A DNA stretch of 64,000 nucleotides from Petunia secreta. Taxonomy: Eukaryota > Streptophyta > Magnoliopsida > Solanales > Solanaceae. The notes beneath the pieces are model-generated. The model had not been told where the DNA came from. It ran no database searches and saw only the letters and a list, made by a program, of their open reading frames with translations. The position numbers were made by a program, and so were the translations under genes. This document shows, in pieces, positions 37,786-47,967 of this stretch; the stretch's first letter is position 1, and each line of letters opens with the position of its first letter. Where the stretch lies: positions 26,977,501 through 27,041,500 of the forward strand of contig JARKIP010000038.1 of NCBI GenBank assembly GCA_029990175.1. Reading direction: 5' to 3'.

Positions 37786-37984
37786 TAGACGCCGAAGTCG
37801 CCGAGGAGTGGAATGAGTTTGAGCGGGAAGTCGACGTGGCGGAACCCTATCCACGAATTTTCAAAAAGTTGCGCATCTGTAGGGTCGCCGTTCCGCGTTA
37901 CGTGGCGGCTCGCAATAGGTCTCTGAACGGTCACGCCGTCTTTTTGTTTTCCCCAACGTTTCAGTCATCATTAGCTTCTCCTAC

Positions 37985-38012
37985 TTGCACGTGTGCAAAC
38001 ACTATAAATACT
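37985..38012 (+). promoter_or_regulatory. G-box and TATA box upstream of the antisense gene
   Basis: CACGTG at 37988-37993 and CTATAAATA at 38002-38010, about 140 bp before the ATG at 38150. Spacing suits a TATA-driven start near 38035-38045. The G-box core is bound by plant bZIP and bHLH factors. Activity is inferred. Confidence 0.6.
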
Positions 38013-38149
38013 TCACTTCTGTCATTTTCTCCTTCATTCGATATTTTGCCTTTGAAAGAAGAAGAAGCCACTGAAAGTCTCTAATCGTTATTGCTGCCAC
38101 TGTTCACGGCTTCCCAAGAAACTTTAATCTCTACTTCCTGTTTCCCATC

Positions 38150-41021
38150 ATGTCTGCTAACGTTTCTGCCACCATTTCTGGTCAAGGCTCGAGTGATTCC
38201 GGCGAAAGAGCGGAACGTTTCGCGGCCATGGCAATGAATGATGAAGCTACTCCCTCTGTGCCACCATTGCAGGTGGCTGGAGTGGGGGATGGTGGCGAGG
38301 CCACGTCAGCTGCCCCCACTCCTTTGAGGCGTAAAACGAAAGCGGGTCGCGGCTCAGCTGAGGTCAGCGAGTACGTGGACTTGGATGTAGTTGGCGACGT
38401 CGAGGGTGGTGATGCCACTGATGTGAGAGAGGTGGGTGCCTCGGTCGGAGGGGCAGAAGTGAGCGAAGTGAGTGGCTCAAAGGGTGAGACCGAAGCGGGG
38501 CCTTCAAAGAAGTCGAAGAGAAAAATCCCACTCGAGGTGGAGATCGACCCTCGGTTGGTCATCCCCTCGAGCTTTAATAATGAAAAAGATCTGAAGGTCC
38601 ATGCCCAATCAGATGCTCAGAAGGGGAAGAGAAGGAACATCCCCGTTCACGTTACCCCGAGCATCGTGACCGAGGAGAGGATTGAAGCAGTTCGGGCTGA
38701 CTGCCGCTGGGGGCCCGAAGTGGAGATTAGGATCCCGGCGCCTGGCTCGGCCGCATCTACGCACGTTGAAGGATACTCCACGGTTTTTACTTACCCCTTC
38801 ACCATAGGCTTTGATTTGCCCGTACACCCCATAATTGACACGTTTTGCAGATCATATAACCTGTGTCTTGCCCAACTTGGGCCCGGGGTTTGGAGGGTCG
38901 TCCAAGCCCTTGAATATTTGAGTGGTGCCGCGGGGATGCCATTCACTTTCCAGCACTTGATTTCACTCTACTACCCCTATTTCCACAAAGCCGGGGTGGT
39001 CGCTCTCTTGCCTCGGGGTTCGTATGCCATCTTAAGCAAAAGCGAGGATCATGGGGATCGAGGATGGAACGATCGGTTCGTGCTCATTCCCACGAGCCTG
39101 CTGTCCGCCGAGCCTGGATTTCCCGAGGCGTGGAATGCTCAGCGTAAGTATTTATCTTCATTCTTCCTTTGGTTTGCGATCATCGCAATTGTTAATCGAC
39201 CTCTCTTTCCTTTTTTATCCACAGCTGAAAAAGTGGCGGTTGTGCCTCCGAGTAACCTGCTCGGGTGGGTGACTGAAGTCATGCAGCCGAAAAAACGCCC
39301 CGAGCGGCAATGGATGGTATTAGCCGCTCTGCCTGAGAACCGATGGGCGTGTAAGAGGCACGGTGAGTTACTAACTTCGGGTTGCTGAGTTTTATTTTGA
39401 ATTAAACTAACTTTTCCACTTTGATTACATAGGTCTCCCCAGCAAGGCCGTGAGAGAGGCCGACGAGGAGGAGGAAGCCGAGGCGGAGGCGGAAGGTGGA
39501 GAGGAGGAGAGGAGAAGTAAGAAAACGAGAAGAAGTGAGAAATTGGTGACCGACGTCACCGAAGGAGTCGCCAAGATGGCGGAAATGGCGAAGAGGCTTG
39601 TCGAGGAGAAGAAAGCTAAAGCCTCCTCGAGCCAAGGGACTTCACAAGGTGAAATTTTCTTGGGTAGGTTCTCCTGTATTTCTGCCGCCACTCATACTTA
39701 TGTTAGACAAATTGCTCCTCTTCCTGCCCCAGGTGCCAAGAGGAAAAGGGCGACTTCGAAGCGGGCTACTAAGGCGAAAGGTCTTCGAGTCGAGGAGGTT
39801 GCCGCTTCCGCTGCTGTGGCCCCCGTCGCTCAACGCCGAGGGCTAGTGGACGAGCCTAGTGATGAGGAACTACCCCCTCCGGTTCCCGAAGAGAGGCCAG
39901 ATCCAGTCCCCGAGCCTGTTTCAGAAAGGGTTGAAGGGGGTGGATCAGCCGAGGTCATACACGTGGAGGAGTCTGACCAAGAGGCCGCGAGGAGGAAGGG
40001 CAAGGCGAAGGTGAGCGGGGGGTTGATTAAGAGCATGGTCAAGGCTTCAAGGGACTCATCGAAGCCCACAAACATTGCGGCTCGGGCCTTGGAAATATAC
40101 CCCGACGCTAACTTGCTGGATGCCACGAAAGAGGATATTGCGGCTCTTGATGGCTTGCTCGGTCCCGCCGAGGCTCATGCTCTTCGAAACCTGAGCCCAA
40201 TGAGCTTGATGGGCGTCTCCGCCGCTTCCGCTCTTCGGGTAAGTTCCAATGCCCCCTTTTCGTAACTTGTCTCGCCAATCTTTGAGTACTGACACATGTT
40301 TCAATTGCAGAGCTTGGTCCTCGCGCTGCGAGCTGTTCACCTCGAGCGAGATCGTGCTCAAGAACTTCAAGCAGCTGCTACCGCTTGGGATGCTCAGAAA
40401 AAGGTCCTCAAAGGGCAGGTCGCCGAGTTGGAGGCTCGGTTCGCAATTTTGAACAGCGAACTGGAGCGTGCCAACGAGGCGGCGGCAAAAGCCGAGGATG
40501 ACCTTCGGGCGGTTGCAGAGTCCTCCGAGGCTCGTGTTCGAGCTGTAACGGACGAGTTTACTGCTGAACGCTCGAGGCTCAGTCTTGAGAGTGCCCGCCT
40601 CGAAGCTGAATTGTTCAGGGCGAAGACCGAAGTCCGTGAGGCGGGGGAGAAGTATCGTGGCGAGCTCTTTGAATATAATGCTAAACTTCTTGAGCTGCAA
40701 CGCCAAGTGGGCGAAGTGCCAGCTCTTCGGGCCAAGGTATCCAGGCTTGAAAGGCGAGTTGCCCATCTTAACGAGCGGGCCGAGGTCAGATCAACAAGGG
40801 CCAAATTTGAAGAAACATGGGCCGTGGTCAAGACTAGGCTCGATGTCCTCGAGCAAGTTCAGGCCGGGCAGATCGCACTCGAGGATGAGATCGTCAAAGC
40901 GAGGGAGGCTGCTGCCGAGGCTCAAAGAATTGTGGACGAACTTCCCTCAAGCGAAGAATCAGATGATGAGAGCGACAGTGCCGAAGAGGGCAGCGAAGAT
41001 GCTGATGGGGCGTTGCCTTAG
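38150..41021 (+). CDS. Antisense retrotransposon gene, five exons, gypsy-type transposon domain plus coiled coil
   Basis: Predicted exons 38150-39143, 39225-39362, 39433-39648, 39733-40238 and 40311-41021, all introns GT-AG. Exon lengths sum to 2565 nt with matching phases, giving about 854 residues. N-terminus is Ala/Gly/Glu-rich with an NLS-like KKSKRKIP (about 119). Residues about 205-400 resemble the putative gypsy-type transposon domain (PF04195; PVHPIIDTFCRSYNLCLAQL). Exons 3-4 are basic and acidic by turns. Exon 5 is a long coiled coil (about 620-800) with an acidic tail (SSEESDDESDSAEE). Such antisense ORFs are known from Tat elements; their function is not. No stop or frameshift was found. 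Introns 1 and 3 are multiples of three and open, so retention would also be in frame. Confidence 0.8.
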
Positions 41022-41749
41022 TAGACTTGATGTCTTTCATTTTTTGAGGCCTTCGTGCCTTTGTACTTATGTTTGACCCTCGGGTCATTTTTAGATGTAT
41101 GTAACTTCAGCCTTCGGGCTTTTAATGAAAGATCGCTTTGTGAATTTTGCGTGTATTTTTCATGTGTTTCGAACACTTTTAGAAGTAAATGACATGCTTG
41201 TAAGACTTTAAGCGAAATTTGACCGGCGCGAACTTAGGACGACGTCTCGTCCTCGAGTCGATGCAATGCGCGGCTCAAGTAATAACACAAGTAATAACAC
41301 GGATAGAATGAGAATACCCGAAGTCGCTTTGTTAATATTAACGAGCCGAAAAGCTATGTACATAAACCAAGTCGGGATGGACCTCGGGTGAACAATGAAT
41401 TAATGAACAAACTAAAGCGTAATTTCAAACTAAAACATGCCGCTATCGGGCTAATTTACAATGTACTAAATCTAGTCCTCGGGCAACAGTCCCCGGTTGT
41501 CGGCTAGATAAGCATCGGTTGGGAGGCTCGATGTCGTCCTCGGTGTCAACCCTTCTCACTCCCCCCCAGTGTTCGGTTGTGAATCTTGATGAGGATCCGA
41601 GCACTGGAATCGGTTCGATTTGCTTCCTGAAAAGGTCGAGCAAAAAAGGTGGAACGAGGAGTGAGTTAGTACATTGTTTATCAATGCCATGGGAGCGTCG
41701 TTCGGCTCGGGGCTGTTTAATTGATAGAATTGAAGGATATTTACCTTGG
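41022..41749. other. Spacer between convergent antisense gene and pol
   Basis: Likely 3' untranslated region of the plus-strand gene, with TTTTAATGAAAGATC at about 41120 as a possible polyadenylation signal, followed by the pol 3' region. No further coding signal. The transcripts from both strands would overlap here. Confidence 0.5.
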
Positions 41750-44700
41750 CTAAAAGTAGTATCGCTTTAGATGAGAGATGTTCCAGTTCAGCGGTTCGGG
41801 CTCGCCTTGAAGAGACTCGATTTGATAAGAGCCTTTTCCAACGATTGCTTTGACCCTGTAGGGTCCTTCCCAATTTGCGATAAGCTTCCCCCCGTTGTCC
41901 TCCTTTGTTGATTGATTCACGGTTTTCAACACATAATCTCCCACCTTGAAGTCCCTAAATTTAGCTTTCCTGTTGAGGTACGCTTCGATCTGTCTTTTTT
42001 GGGCAACAAGCCGAACCAAAGCTAATTCCCTCTTCTCTTCGAGCAAGTCTAGCTCGATGCGCATCGCCTCTTGGTTGGCATCTTCGGTTGTGTGAGCATA
42101 CCGAAGACTTGGTTCGCCCACTTCCACTGGGATGAGAGAATCCATGCCGTAGGCTAATGAAAAAGGGGTCTCACCGGTGCTGTTCTTCTCCGTAGTTCGC
42201 ATGACCCACAGAACCCCGGGCAACTCCTCGGGCCAAGGGCCTTTCTTCTCATCGAGTCGTTTCTTCAAATTCTCAATTATGATTCTGTTTGAAGATTCGG
42301 CTTGGCCGTTAGCACTTGGATGGTAGGGAGTTGAGGCTATCCTTTTGATTCCCCATTGTTTAAAAAAGTCGGTGATAGCCGCCCCCATGAACTGTTTGCC
42401 ATTGTCACAAGCGATTTCTTTTGGGACGCCGAACCGGTAGATGATATTCTTTTTGATGAAGTCGATTACCTGCTTCTGTTTTACCTCGGTGAGCGCTGCG
42501 GCTTCCACCCATTTTGTGAAGTAATCAGTCAACACCAAGATGAACCGAACACCACCTTTTCCTTTGGGTAGTGGTCCAACAACGTCCATTCCCCATTTCA
42601 TGAAGGGCCATGGTGATACCACCGAGTGTAGAGGCTCGGCCTGTTGGTGGATCATTTGCCCATGGCGTTGGCACTTGTCACACTTTTGCACGAAGGCTTT
42701 CACATCGGCGCTAATGGTGGGCCAATAATACCCAGCTCTTAACAATTTACGCACCAACGATTTTCTCCCCGAGTGATTTCCACACTCGCCTTCGTGTACT
42801 TCGGCCATCACGTACCTCGCCTCGTCGGGGCCCAAGCATTTGGCCATCGGGCCGCAGTACAACCTCTTGTATAAATTGCCTTCGATCATGTGATACGAGG
42901 CCGCTTGGGTCCTTAGCTTTTTCGCTTCTTTCTTATCTTGGGGAACAGTCCCCGAGTCGAAGTAGGAGATGAACTTGCTTCGCCAATCCCATCGATTGTC
43001 AACCGAATTGACTTGCAACTTCATCTCTCTCATTTGGGCGGACAGCAAACGAACCACCGAGTCAGTTCCCGAGTGAGCTTCATCAATGGCCGAACCAAGA
43101 TTCGCCAAGGCGTCCGCCTCGGAATTTTCTTCCCGAGGTACTTGCTTGACACTCCATTCTTGGAATTGGGCTAGGACCCTCTGCGCCCGATCTAAGTAAA
43201 GCTGCATTCTGGGCTCTCGAGCCGTGTAATCACCGAGGATCTGGTTGACCACCAATTGCGAATCACATCTTAATTCGATTCTATCAACCCCCATTTCTTT
43301 GGCTAGCTCTAAGCCAGCTAGAGCCGCTTCGTATTCTGCCTCGTTGTTGGTGACCTTTTTGAATCGAACAGAATGCCTAATCTTCTCCCCGGTGGGTGTT
43401 CTCAACACAATGCCTAAACCCGAGCCCTTTGAATTCGTCGCCCCATCGGTGTGCAGTACCCACAGCCCCGAAGAGGGTCCCTTCGTCTCAAAGCTTTCCT
43501 TTTCCGCTTCGGGCAATATCCCAACGCTGAAATCAGCCACGAAGTCTGCCAGGACTTGAGATTTGATGGCAGTTCGAGGTTGATAAGTGATGTCATACTC
43601 ACTTAGCTCAACTGCCCATTTGGACAACCTCCCCGATAACTCAGGCTTATGCAATATATTTCTCAAGGGGAAGGTTGAAACTACCGCTATTGGGTGACAT
43701 TGAAAATAGGGCCGCAGTTTCCGAGCAGTAATGAGCAAAGCAAGTGCTAGTTTTTCCAAGTGTGGGTACCTGGTTTCAGCATCGAGGAGCGTTTTGCTCA
43801 CATAATAGATGGGCTGCTGCTTGCCGTCTTCTTCCCGAACCAACACAGCACTCACTGACACCTCGGACACTGCCAAATAGACAAGCAATGTCTCCCCCTC
43901 TTTTGGCTTAGCGAGCAACGGTGCGTTAGCCAAATATTGTTTCAAGTCTCTCAGAGCTTGTTTGCACTCCGGTGTCCATTCGAAGTGGCTGTTTTTTCTC
44001 AGGACGGAGAAGAATTTGTGACATCGCTCCGAGGACTTTGAGATAAAGCGGCTCAAGGCAGCGATTCGGCCAGTCAGGCGTTGAACTTCTTTAACCCCGG
44101 TAAGCTCTTCGGGGATGTCTTCAATTGCTCTGATTTTATCTGGGTTAGCTTCGATTCCCCGCTCGGAGACAATAAATCCCAAAAACTTGCCCGATCCTAC
44201 GCCGAAGGCGCACTTCTCGGGGTTCAATTTCATGCCGTATTGTCTTAGCACAGCAAAAGCTTCCCTCAGATGACTCAAATGATCTTCCATTCGGATCGAT
44301 TTGATGAGCATGTCGTCTATGTAAACTTCCATAGACTTCCCGATGTATTCCTTGAACATGCGACATACTAACCTTTGGTAGGTTGCCCCGGCGTTCTTCA
44401 AACCGAAGGGCATCACTTTGTAGCAAAAGGTACCTCGGTCAGTGATGAAGGAGGTTTTTTCCTCGTCCTCGGGGTCCATGAGGATTTGATTGTAGCCCGA
44501 ATACGCATCCAAGAAAGTTAATAGTTTGTGTCCAGCCGTGGAGTCTATTAACCTGTCGATTTGTGGCAATGGGTAAGAATCTTTGGGGCAAGCTTTATTC
44601 AGGTCGGTGTAGTCTACACACATTCTCCACTTGCCATTTTTCTTCGGCACAACTACCACATTTGCCAGCCATTCGGGATACTTCACCTCCCTAATGAAGC

Positions 44701-45094
44701 CATTTTCTTGCAGCTTCGTGGTCTCATCTTCAATCGCCTTCTTTTTCACCCCGGCGTGAGGTCTCTTCTTCTGTTTCACCGGGGTGAACTTTGGATCTAC
44801 ATTCAGCTTGTGAGTCATGATCTCCGGATCGATACCCGTCATGTCTGAATGAGCCCAAGCAAAGCAGTCATGGTTGGACCTTAGGACTTCCATAATTGCC
44901 TCTTTTGACTTCGGGTCCAACTCCGAGCCGATGTGCACTTTCCTCTCTGGGAACTCTTTCGATAGAATGAAAGAGTCCAGCTCCTCAATGGTAGAGTCCT
45001 CGGCCTTTTGCTTCCGAGGCTCTTGCACGCATGCCGGGATCTTTTCAAATTCATTTTGGAGGCTCGCCTCGCTCGACCCCGGTTGCGTTGGTTG
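41750..45094 (-). CDS. Tat element pol: reverse transcriptase, two RNase H domains, integrase
   Basis: Open from just after UAG (45097-45095) to 41750. The first start-like codon, at 45028, is GTG, so no ATG start exists near the N-terminus. Numbering from 45028 (1092 residues): reverse transcriptase about 60-330 with YIDDM at 236-240; RNase H about 378-500; second, archaeal-type RNase H about 522-648 (LHTDGATNSKG, NNEAEYEAAL, RCDSQLVV); integrase zinc finger about 745-786 (HEGECGNHSGR to CDKCQRHG); integrase core Asp814, Asp875 and Glu911 (GMDVVGP, ACDNGKQF, GQAESSNR). All catalytic residues expected are present. It copies the element RNA to DNA in cytoplasmic particles and inserts it in the nucleus. 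Confidence 0.93.
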   Translation of the reverse strand, partial: QPTQPGSSEASLQNEFEKIPACVQEPRKQKAEDSTIEELDSFILSKEFPERKVHIGSELDPKSKEAIMEVLRSNHDCFAWAHSDMTGIDPEIMTHKLNVDPKFTPVKQKKRPHAGVKKKAIEDETTKLQENGFIREVKYPEWLANVVVVPKKNGKWRMCVDYTDLNKACPKDSYPLPQIDRLIDSTAGHKLLTFLDAYSGYNQILMDPEDEEKTSFITDRGTFCYKVMPFGLKNAGATYQRLVCRMFKEYIGKSMEVYIDDMLIKSIRMEDHLSHLREAFAVLRQYGMKLNPEKCAFGVGSGKFLGFIVSERGIEANPDKIRAIEDIPEELTGVKEVQRLTGRIAALSRFISKSSERCHKFFSVLRKNSHFEWTPECKQALRDLKQYLANAPLLAKPKEGETLLVYLAVSEVSVSAVLVREEDGKQQPIYYVSKTLLDAETRYPHLEKLALALLITARKLRPYFQCHPIAVVSTFPLRNILHKPELSGRLSKWAVELSEYDITYQPRTAIKSQVLADFVADFSVGILPEAEKESFETKGPSSGLWVLHTDGATNSKGSGLGIVLRTPTGEKIRHSVRFKKVTNNEAEYEAALAGLELAKEMGVDRIELRCDSQLVVNQILGDYTAREPRMQLYLDRAQRVLAQFQEWSVKQVPREENSEADALANLGSAIDEAHSGTDSVVRLLSAQMREMKLQVNSVDNRWDWRSKFISYFDSGTVPQDKKEAKKLRTQAASYHMIEGNLYKRLYCGPMAKCLGPDEARYVMAEVHEGECGNHSGRKSLVRKLLRAGYYWPTISADVKAFVQKCDKCQRHGQMIHQQAEPLHSVVSPWPFMKWGMDVVGPLPKGKGGVRFILVLTDYFTKWVEAAALTEVKQKQVIDFIKKNIIYRFGVPKEIACDNGKQFMGAAITDFFKQWGIKRIASTPYHPSANGQAESSNRIIIENLKKRLDEKKGPWPEELPGVLWVMRTTEKNSTGETPFSLAYGMDSLIPVEVGEPSLRYAHTTEDANQEAMRIELDLLEEKRELALVRLVAQKRQIEAYLNRKAKFRDFKVGDYVLKTVNQSTKEDNGGKLIANWEGPYRVKAIVGKGSYQIESLQGEPEPLNWNISHLKRYYF

Positions 45095-45097
45095 CTA
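45089..45097 (-). promoter_or_regulatory. UAG with CAR-YYA context at the protease-pol boundary
   Basis: UAG (45097-45095) is followed by CAA CCA, which fits the UAG-CAR-YYA readthrough context known from tobamovirus-type stops. It is in frame with pol (23 codons before the GTG at 45028). Readthrough would fuse upstream protein to pol. Function is inferred from motif and position only. Confidence 0.5.
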
Positions 45098-45173
45098 TTT
45101 TTTGGGCCCGCTCGGGGCGACTCCACTCTTCAGCGCTACCGAGTAGCATTCCCTCGCTACTCGCTGCTCCCCC

Positions 45174-45800
45174 TTAATTGACCGAACCCCCCCACGGCGT
45201 TGGGAATTTGATCACTTGGTGTAAAGTGGAAGGAACAGCTTCCATGGAGTGGATCCATGGCCGCCCGAGGATTACATTATAGGCCAGGTCCTCGGGCATC
45301 ACTTGAAACAGTGTCTCCTTGGTGACACCCTCAGCGAATGTCTTCAGCGTGATTTCACCCAACGTCTTCTCTGTTGAGTTGTTAAAACCAGCCAACACTG
45401 TTGATTTGGGAACGATTTCCCCTTTTAGCCACATCTGCTTCACCGCCCCGTAGCTGATGATGTTCACCGAACTGCCGGGGTCAATCAATACTCTCTTGAT
45501 GTCGGCGTTGTTAATTCTTAGCATGATGACTAGAGCATCGTGATGGGGGAACATCATCCCATCACAGTCATCCTCATCGAACACGATGTCCTTGCCCGAA
45601 CCTCCAACTCGGGTCCTCTTCTCCATGGTGATGGAGAGCTTAGCAAATTTTTTGGCTGCGGCGAAGTTCACGCCGTTTACTTCTGATCCCCCGGTGATCA
45701 CGTTAACTACTCTCTCCGGAGGTGGAGCCCGAGGTGGTTGCCCACCGCCTCGGTTCTTTGAAAAGTTATCTTTCCCCTTATCAGTGAGGAATTGAGCCAA
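45174..45800 (-). CDS. Tat element aspartic protease region
   Basis: Retropepsin-like domain with the active-site block VLIDPGSSVNIISYG (DPG in place of the usual DSG or DTG, as in many Tat elements) and the flap/closing block NVILGRPWIHSM. The frame is -1 relative to gag and has no ATG at its beginning (first codon listed is TTG), so it must be made as a gag fusion. It ends in TAA at 45174-45176 just after a run of seven G; one G fewer would carry the frame on toward pol. Confidence 0.8.
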   Translation of the reverse strand: MAQFLTDKGKDNFSKNRGGGQPPRAPPPERVVNVITGGSEVNGVNFAAAKKFAKLSITMEKRTRVGGSGKDIVFDEDDCDGMMFPHHDALVIMLRINNADIKRVLIDPGSSVNIISYGAVKQMWLKGEIVPKSTVLAGFNNSTEKTLGEITLKTFAEGVTKETLFQVMPEDLAYNVILGRPWIHSMEAVPSTLHQVIKFPTPWGGSVN

Positions 45801-47317
45801 GACTCCTTTTTTAGTAGGTGAGCCACCTCGAGGCGTAGAGCTTTGCAGTCCTCGGTCTTGTGACCATAATCTGCGTGAAACTCGCAGTGCAAATTCTGAT
45901 CCCTTTTGTCCACCGGGGTCCTCATATCTTTGGGAATTCTTACCCCGGCTGTCCCCTTGACGACGTCGACCAGCTCCGAGGTCGATATGTTGAAATTATA
46001 ATCTTGGATTCGGGGAGGATCCTTTTTGGGAATCGAAGTGGAGCTCGAGGGGTTCCTTTGGTTCACATTGGTTTGAACCTTTCCTCCAAGCCTTTGGCTT
46101 ATGTGAGACGTCGGGTATGAGTTACTGGGGTTGTTTCCCAGCCTTTGAGTAACATGTTGCCTTGGCGAGGTATAAGGTTCATACCTCCCTTTCGAATTAT
46201 TTCGTGGCGCCTCGGCGCGATTTGAAATATCACCTCGGTTTTGGTAACCTCGGTTTTTGAACTCCGCCTCCTCCAATCTGATTTTGGAGTAAGCTCTTCT
46301 ATGTAGATCCTCCCACGTCAGGACCTGGTACTGTTGCAACTCCTTTCGCAATTCAGCAGCAGCATTTGAATTGCGACTGTTGATACCTTTCTCGAAGGCC
46401 ATGATAGCCAAGGTATCATCCATTCGAGGCAACTCCATGCGTTCAGCGTGAAATCGCTCGAGGAATTCTTTAAGTGGCTCGCCAGACCATTGTTTTACCT
46501 CACATATATCCTCCTTCCTCTGGAGGATCTTTTGCGCGCCGGTGTGCGCCTTGACGAAGGCGCTGGATAGCTCTTTGAACGAGGAGATTGACCCCGGTGG
46601 CAAGCACAAATACCACCGAAGGGCACCTTTTTCTAGCGAACTACCAAACTTTTTTAAGAACATGGATTCGAGCTGCGTGGACGTCAAGTCGTTGCTTTTT
46701 ACCATGGACATGTACTCCCTGACATGCTCCTTGGGATCAGTTGTCCCATCGTACTTTTTGAGGAATGTGAGTTTGAAACCCACGGGAGTTGGAGCGGGTG
46801 CTGCTTCGGGCTTATAGGGCTGCTCCCTGTATTGCTCGATGTCGAGGTCATCCTCCTCCTTGCTTATCCCCGGGACGCGCTCGAGGCGTTTTTCGAAGCG
46901 CGCCTCGATGCGTGCCTCGATTTCTCTACTCATTTTTTCAACGTCAACCGATGACGTTGTTTCCGCCACGGAGGGAATCGTCCCGAAGTGGGGCATGGAA
47001 GATGGATTACTCCCCGACCCCCCAGACGCGGTTCCGTTGTGAGGTCCCCCTGTTGTCGCGCCCTGAGGAACGAAAGGCGGGGTGCCTCCACCAGGAGCCG
47101 AGGGCTGGGTGCCGTTTGGGGCGGCGCTGTTTCGTCCTTCTAGCGAGGCGCGAAACTCGGCATTGATACTAGCCTGCTCATCCTGCTTATTTTGGAGAGC
47201 TTTTAGCGTGGTAACCACGTACATTTGAAATTCTTCGGTAGTCATTGGGGTGAAGGATTGTTGGTTCGTCGGAACGTCAACCCGATCACCATTACCACCA
47301 TTGTTGTTATCAGCCAT
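45707..47317 (-). CDS. Tat element gag
   Basis: 536 codons from ATG 47317. An N-terminal Asn/Gly-rich region is followed by a retrotransposon gag domain at about 195-330 (ALRWYLCLPPGSISSFKEL, FLERFHAERMELP) and a C-terminal zinc-binding block CEFHADYGHKTEDC near 475-490. The last 36 codons past the A6 run (45812-45807) do not resemble gag, while the -1 frame there continues into protease. Forms the virus-like particle. First gene after the 5' LTR and primer site. Confidence 0.9.
   Translation of the reverse strand: MADNNNGGNGDRVDVPTNQQSFTPMTTEEFQMYVVTTLKALQNKQDEQASINAEFRASLEGRNSAAPNGTQPSAPGGGTPPFVPQGATTGGPHNGTASGGSGSNPSSMPHFGTIPSVAETTSSVDVEKMSREIEARIEARFEKRLERVPGISKEEDDLDIEQYREQPYKPEAAPAPTPVGFKLTFLKKYDGTTDPKEHVREYMSMVKSNDLTSTQLESMFLKKFGSSLEKGALRWYLCLPPGSISSFKELSSAFVKAHTGAQKILQRKEDICEVKQWSGEPLKEFLERFHAERMELPRMDDTLAIMAFEKGINSRNSNAAAELRKELQQYQVLTWEDLHRRAYSKIRLEEAEFKNRGYQNRGDISNRAEAPRNNSKGRYEPYTSPRQHVTQRLGNNPSNSYPTSHISQRLGGKVQTNVNQRNPSSSTSIPKKDPPRIQDYNFNISTSELVDVVKGTAGVRIPKDMRTPVDKRDQNLHCEFHADYGHKTEDCKALRLEVAHLLKKESWLNSSLIRGKITFQRTEAVGNHLGLHLRRE
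45806..45812 (-). promoter_or_regulatory. Possible -1 frameshift site between gag and protease
   Basis: A_AAA_AAG in the gag zero frame, a classic slippery heptamer. A one-base backward slip leads exactly into the protease frame. An ancestral one-base loss from an A7 run would give the same picture. Confidence 0.45.
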
Positions 47318-47387
47318 AGTGTTAGATCACAAATTTCTTGACGAGGAACAGATTTCGGACTTTGGAACAAAGCGTTATTGCTTATAT

Positions 47388-47404
47388 CCCCACAGACGGC
47401 GCCA
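47388..47404 (-). other. Primer binding site of the Tat element
   Basis: On the minus strand TGGCGCCGTCTGTGGGG, three bases from the LTR edge. The TGGCGCCGT core matches the tRNA-Asp type used by Tat and Athila elements. Confidence 0.75.
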
Positions 47405-47407
47405 ATT

Positions 47408-47967
47408 TGTATGGGCCTAAATCGTTTTTAGGTACACAAATCGAATTTGGATTCGAATATAAGCAAATCTTTGTATCAAAGCGGTAAATAATACACTGAA
47501 TAGATGAAAATACGTAAACAACTTGCTTTCAATATACAGGCGTTCAATACAAATTTTGAAAGAGTTTTGGTATGTATTTCTGGATGTCTATAATACAAAA
47601 TGAACTTCTATTTATAGGCCTAGGGGCCTTGCCCACGTTCTCCATCACCAGCATGCCTTCCTCCCACGATCTGATCAGCAACATGGATGAGTTAGTGGGG
47701 CAGAGTAGTGGGCTGCAGAAGCCGTTGGGACCGAGGTGTCAACCGAAGTCTTGCCACAAGGCTTCGGTTGTCTAACCTTGCTGTCCGAGTGGGGTGGAGC
47801 GCCCCCTTAAGCTCAAAGCTTAATTTCTCTTCGGTTGAGCCTTCGGGCGTTGACCTTGGTGATTCAGTCGCGAGATCGATTATTTTCCCTTCGGAGCGCC
47901 AGCTCGTTTTGTCTTCGGTCTACCAACTCGAGGTGTTGACCGAAGACGATAAATTTTACCCAATACA
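47408..47967 (-). repeat. 5' LTR of the Tat element
   Basis: 560 bp, one difference from the 3' LTR. Followed by CTGCC target duplication at 47968-47972. Should hold the sense promoter; a minus-strand TATA-like CTATAAATAG lies at about 47610-47619. Confidence 0.95.

Larger units (their letters stand above)
37205..47967 (-). mobile_element. Tat-lineage Ty3/gypsy retrotransposon with antisense gene, 10.8 kb, young
   Basis: Complete element: LTRs 37205-37764 and 47408-47967 (560 bp each), polypurine tract, primer binding site, gag, protease, pol, and a plus-strand gene between pol and the 3' LTR. Two RNase H domains and an antisense ORF define the Tat lineage of plant Ty3/gypsy elements. Perfect 5 bp target duplication CTGCC. 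The LTRs differ only at 37357 (C) against 47560 (A). At commonly used plant rates one change in 560 bp means roughly 0.1 million years. Confidence 0.95.

Noticed and set aside
38182..40831. Minus-strand frames up to 236 codons opposite the antisense gene
   Set aside because: They mirror a GC-rich spliced gene in the other strand and have no recognisable domain.
42356..43559. Plus-strand frames of 62-104 codons opposite pol
   Set aside because: They are shadows of the strongly coding pol frame; unlike the antisense gene at 38150 they lie within conserved RT and integrase codons.
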